Part shown: one piece after another, positions 13,578 through 15,368 of the stretch
Layout: every line of letters starts with the position of its first letter
How positions within the stretch are numbered: the first letter of the stretch is position 1
DNA from: Candidatus Komeilibacteria bacterium
GTDB lineage: Bacteria > Patescibacteriota > Patescibacteriia > UBA1558 > 2-01-FULL-52-15
DNA length: 15,368 bases
Assembly (NCBI GenBank): GCA_016204595.1
Contig: JACQKJ010000026.1
Location: 1 to 15,368, forward strand
Direction: 5' to 3'
Program-made: the position numbers and the translations under genes
Notes under the pieces: model-generated
The model's database searches: none
Told to the model about the DNA's origin: nothing
What the model saw: only the letters and a program-made list of their open reading frames with translations

Positions 13578-15368
13578 ATCCAAATAACCCGTAAGTCCTA
13601 AGCCTGATACAATCGACTCTGCGGTACCGGGCGGCAATGCTCTCATTCGTTGAATCGTTTTGTCAACTAAATCATCCTGGCCAAATGAGTCTAGCGTTTC
13701 CAGCACAAGGCGCCAATCAGCTGTGCGGAGAAAATGTCCGTTCTTTTCAACGTAATCGTAAAGCGGTCCAAAATCATTTCCTTTGTAGCCTGTTCCAATA
13801 AGATACAAAATCGCCGTCTCGTGGATGTGGGGCGCGAGTGCATAGGCAGCGGCAAAGTCTTCGATCGCCGATGTAGCGTATAACGCTCGCTCGTCGTCGT
13901 CCTTTGCTGTCAGTGCGCGATCGAGCTGGATGAGTCCGCGTAAGTGGTACAATTGCGGGTCGCGGGGACTCAGGGAATGCGCCGCACTTGCAATGGAGTA
14001 TGCAACTTCAGTTTTATATGGGAACGCACCCGACAGCAAGCGCTCAACGCGGACGAGTCGAGAAAGATAGCGAACATCGTACGGCATACGTCCGATGAGT
14101 TTGGCTAGTATGGATTCCAGAAATCGGTACGCAGCTATCTCATCCTCGCTCGTGGGTTCCTGCTTGAGGTTCCTCGATAGGTTATCAGCTGCGCGAATCT
14201 GTGCTGAAAAACCCAGTCCGGACGCTGTACTAAAAAAGTGAACAGCTTGTTGAAGCGATTCTGCCTTCTCGCCGCGTCTCACGAGTATATTTGCTGCAAT
14301 TGGTTTTAGTTGCATAACGATAAGTAAAAATAGGCCAATACAGATCGAAGCTATTTGAATGCTTTTTTTTCTCCCAATGGACGATTGAGCCTCAGGGGTG
14401 ATCGGTACATCGCTCAATCCCGTGAATGCGAGTATGATCATGAGGAGCATCGAGTCGGCAATCGATGAAAAAGAGAAAAAAAGATACGCAGCATATCCTC
14501 CAATAAGCGAAACAAAAACAGTCCGTCGCCATGTCACCTTTTCCTCCTTCATCGAGAGCCATACGGGAGCGAAAAGCATATTCAACCACAACAACAACCC
14601 AACGATACCCGTTTCGACAGCCTTGTCCAAAAATTCATTATGCGACCGGTCAAAAAAAACCGTATCGTCGCTGCCGTAGTACAGACGAGGATCAAAATAT
14701 TTCTGGAATACGACCGGATACATGCCCGTACCCCAGCCGAATAACGGTTTATCCTGAAATGCCTCGATTGCGATTTTGAAATTTATGAGACGACTCTTGA
14801 CTGTCTGGTCGATAATTTCAGTTGGGCGGGCCGGGTCAAAACCCGATCGTATCGGATGCGACGCTATGATGCCAATGATTGCAAGCCCACTGATGACTAC
14901 CCCTGTCGCAGCGAACCTGAGATGCGTTCGTCGGAGACTATATTTCCGTACGAGAAGATGCCAGGAAGCACTACACGCTATCATACAGAGCGCTACGGAC
15001 AGTCCCAGCAACACGGATCGGGTATACGTATACGCCAGAGCAAGGCTTTGCAGGATCACTGATACAGCAATAAACATGCGATGGTGTGTCACGCGCAGAC
15101 AATATACGCCGATGCCTATGCTCAAAAGAAGATATGCGCCCAAAAAGGCTGGATTTCCAAGAGTTGAAAATATTCGTGAACCGTCAAAGTAGACAATGGG
15201 CAATCGCAGAGCTTGTGCGATCCCGACAAGCGCAACACTACTCGCGACTGCCGTATGAGCAAAGAAATAATGATGCCATTTCTCTTTTGTCGTGAGAACC
15301 GTCGTCAGTACAAAATAAAGGATCCCCAGCGAGATCCAATCGACGACGCTTCCGAATCGCTCCCACAC
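13566..15368 (-). CDS. O-antigen polymerase/ligase family protein (Wzy_C) with TPR-like tail, 5' end missing
   Basis: The reading frame is open to the window edge. The codon at the edge is GTG, but the family usually has further N-terminal helices, so the gene is taken as incomplete. The visible 600 residues contain about eight or nine membrane segments. Family marks are IFSTLGNPAFLGAYLLL (66-82), YTRSVLLGL (115-123) and the long external loop: LFGWGTGMYPVV (209-220), then SHNEFLDKAVETGIVGLL (242-259) with His243. These fit the Wzy_C domain shared by O-antigen ligases (WaaL), polymerases and PglL-type protein O-glycosyltransferases. The last 240 residues (about 360-600) are soluble and helical, with TPR-like helix pairs. 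Ligase, polymerase and protein-glycosylating roles cannot be separated from sequence. The encoded stop lies 38 bases before the protease start. Confidence 0.82.
   Translation of the reverse strand: MWERFGSVVDWISLGILYFVLTTVLTTKEKWHHYFFAHTAVASSVALVGIAQALRLPIVYFDGSRIFSTLGNPAFLGAYLLLSIGIGVYCLRVTHHRMFIAVSVILQSLALAYTYTRSVLLGLSVALCMIACSASWHLLVRKYSLRRTHLRFAATGVVISGLAIIGIIASHPIRSGFDPARPTEIIDQTVKSRLINFKIAIEAFQDKPLFGWGTGMYPVVFQKYFDPRLYYGSDDTVFFDRSHNEFLDKAVETGIVGLLLWLNMLFAPVWLSMKEEKVTWRRTVFVSLIGGYAAYLFFSFSSIADSMLLMIILAFTGLSDVPITPEAQSSIGRKKSIQIASICIGLFLLIVMQLKPIAANILVRRGEKAESLQQAVHFFSTASGLGFSAQIRAADNLSRNLKQEPTSEDEIAAYRFLESILAKLIGRMPYDVRYLSRLVRVERLLSGAFPYKTEVAYSIASAAHSLSPRDPQLYHLRGLIQLDRALTAKDDDERALYATSAIEDFAAAYALAPHIHETAILYLIGTGYKGNDFGPLYDYVEKNGHFLRTADWRLVLETLDSFGQDDLVDKTIQRMRALPPGTAESIVSGLGLTGYLDLSQ

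Noticed and set aside
13556..13620. A Rho-independent terminator after the polymerase-like gene, suggested by ten T residues on the minus strand.
   Set aside because: I found no convincing stem just before the T run in the last 50 bases of the gene. The T run fits better as the spacer of the protease promoter.
1..15368. Mobile elements, CRISPR arrays, tRNA or rRNA genes, toxin-antitoxin pairs or defence genes.
   Set aside because: I looked for transposase motifs, terminal inverted repeats, short spaced repeats and cloverleaf-like sequences and saw none. The only regular repeat is the coding repeat in the protease.

Overview
This is a gene-dense segment of a surface-glycan or glycosylation locus from a bacterium with a moderate GC content of roughly 50%. 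Neighbouring genes nearly all overlap or abut, and the longest stretch without a gene is 61 bases. Several traits fit a member of the Candidate Phyla Radiation (Patescibacteria), for example a Peribacteria- or Uhrbacteria-like lineage: a secreted S8 protease fused to FG-GAP repeats, many small GT2 and GT4 enzymes, a DUF2304 protein beside a GT2 enzyme, few Shine-Dalgarno sites, and apparently near-leaderless promoters. This assignment is an inference. No ribosomal RNA or other phylogenetic marker is present. TGA is used as a stop (for example at 3717-3719), which argues against the lineages that read TGA as glycine.

Layout: one long gene series runs on the minus strand from 15368 down to 3697. 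In transcription order it encodes an O-antigen polymerase/ligase-like membrane protein with a long helical tail (5' end outside the window), a secreted subtilisin-like protease with a C-terminal repeat propeller, a GtrA-family membrane protein, an ALG5-like GT2 polyprenyl-phosphate glycosyltransferase, a UXS-like NAD-dependent sugar-nucleotide epimerase/dehydratase, a GT4 enzyme, a second DPM-like GT2 enzyme, a DUF2304 membrane protein, a rhamnosyltransferase-like GT2 enzyme, and two more GT4 enzymes. The series ends tail-to-tail with a plus-strand gene at 1659-3719. That gene and a minus-strand gene at 14-1597 both encode large GT-C-like multi-pass membrane proteins and diverge from a shared 61-base promoter region.

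How the parts may work together (inference from family knowledge): the three GT4 enzymes and the rhamnosyltransferase-like GT2 could build a lipid-linked oligosaccharide on the cytoplasmic face. The two DPM/ALG5-like GT2 enzymes would charge polyprenyl phosphate with single sugars. GtrA, and perhaps DUF2304, would help present these carriers across the membrane. The GT-C-like proteins would then use them outside, and the Wzy_C-family protein would polymerise or transfer glycan. The secreted protease-propeller protein sits inside this series and could be a glycosylated surface protein or a processing enzyme. No initiating phosphoglycosyltransferase and no Wzx or ABC exporter is visible, so the locus continues beyond the window. 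No mobile element, CRISPR array, tRNA or rRNA was found.
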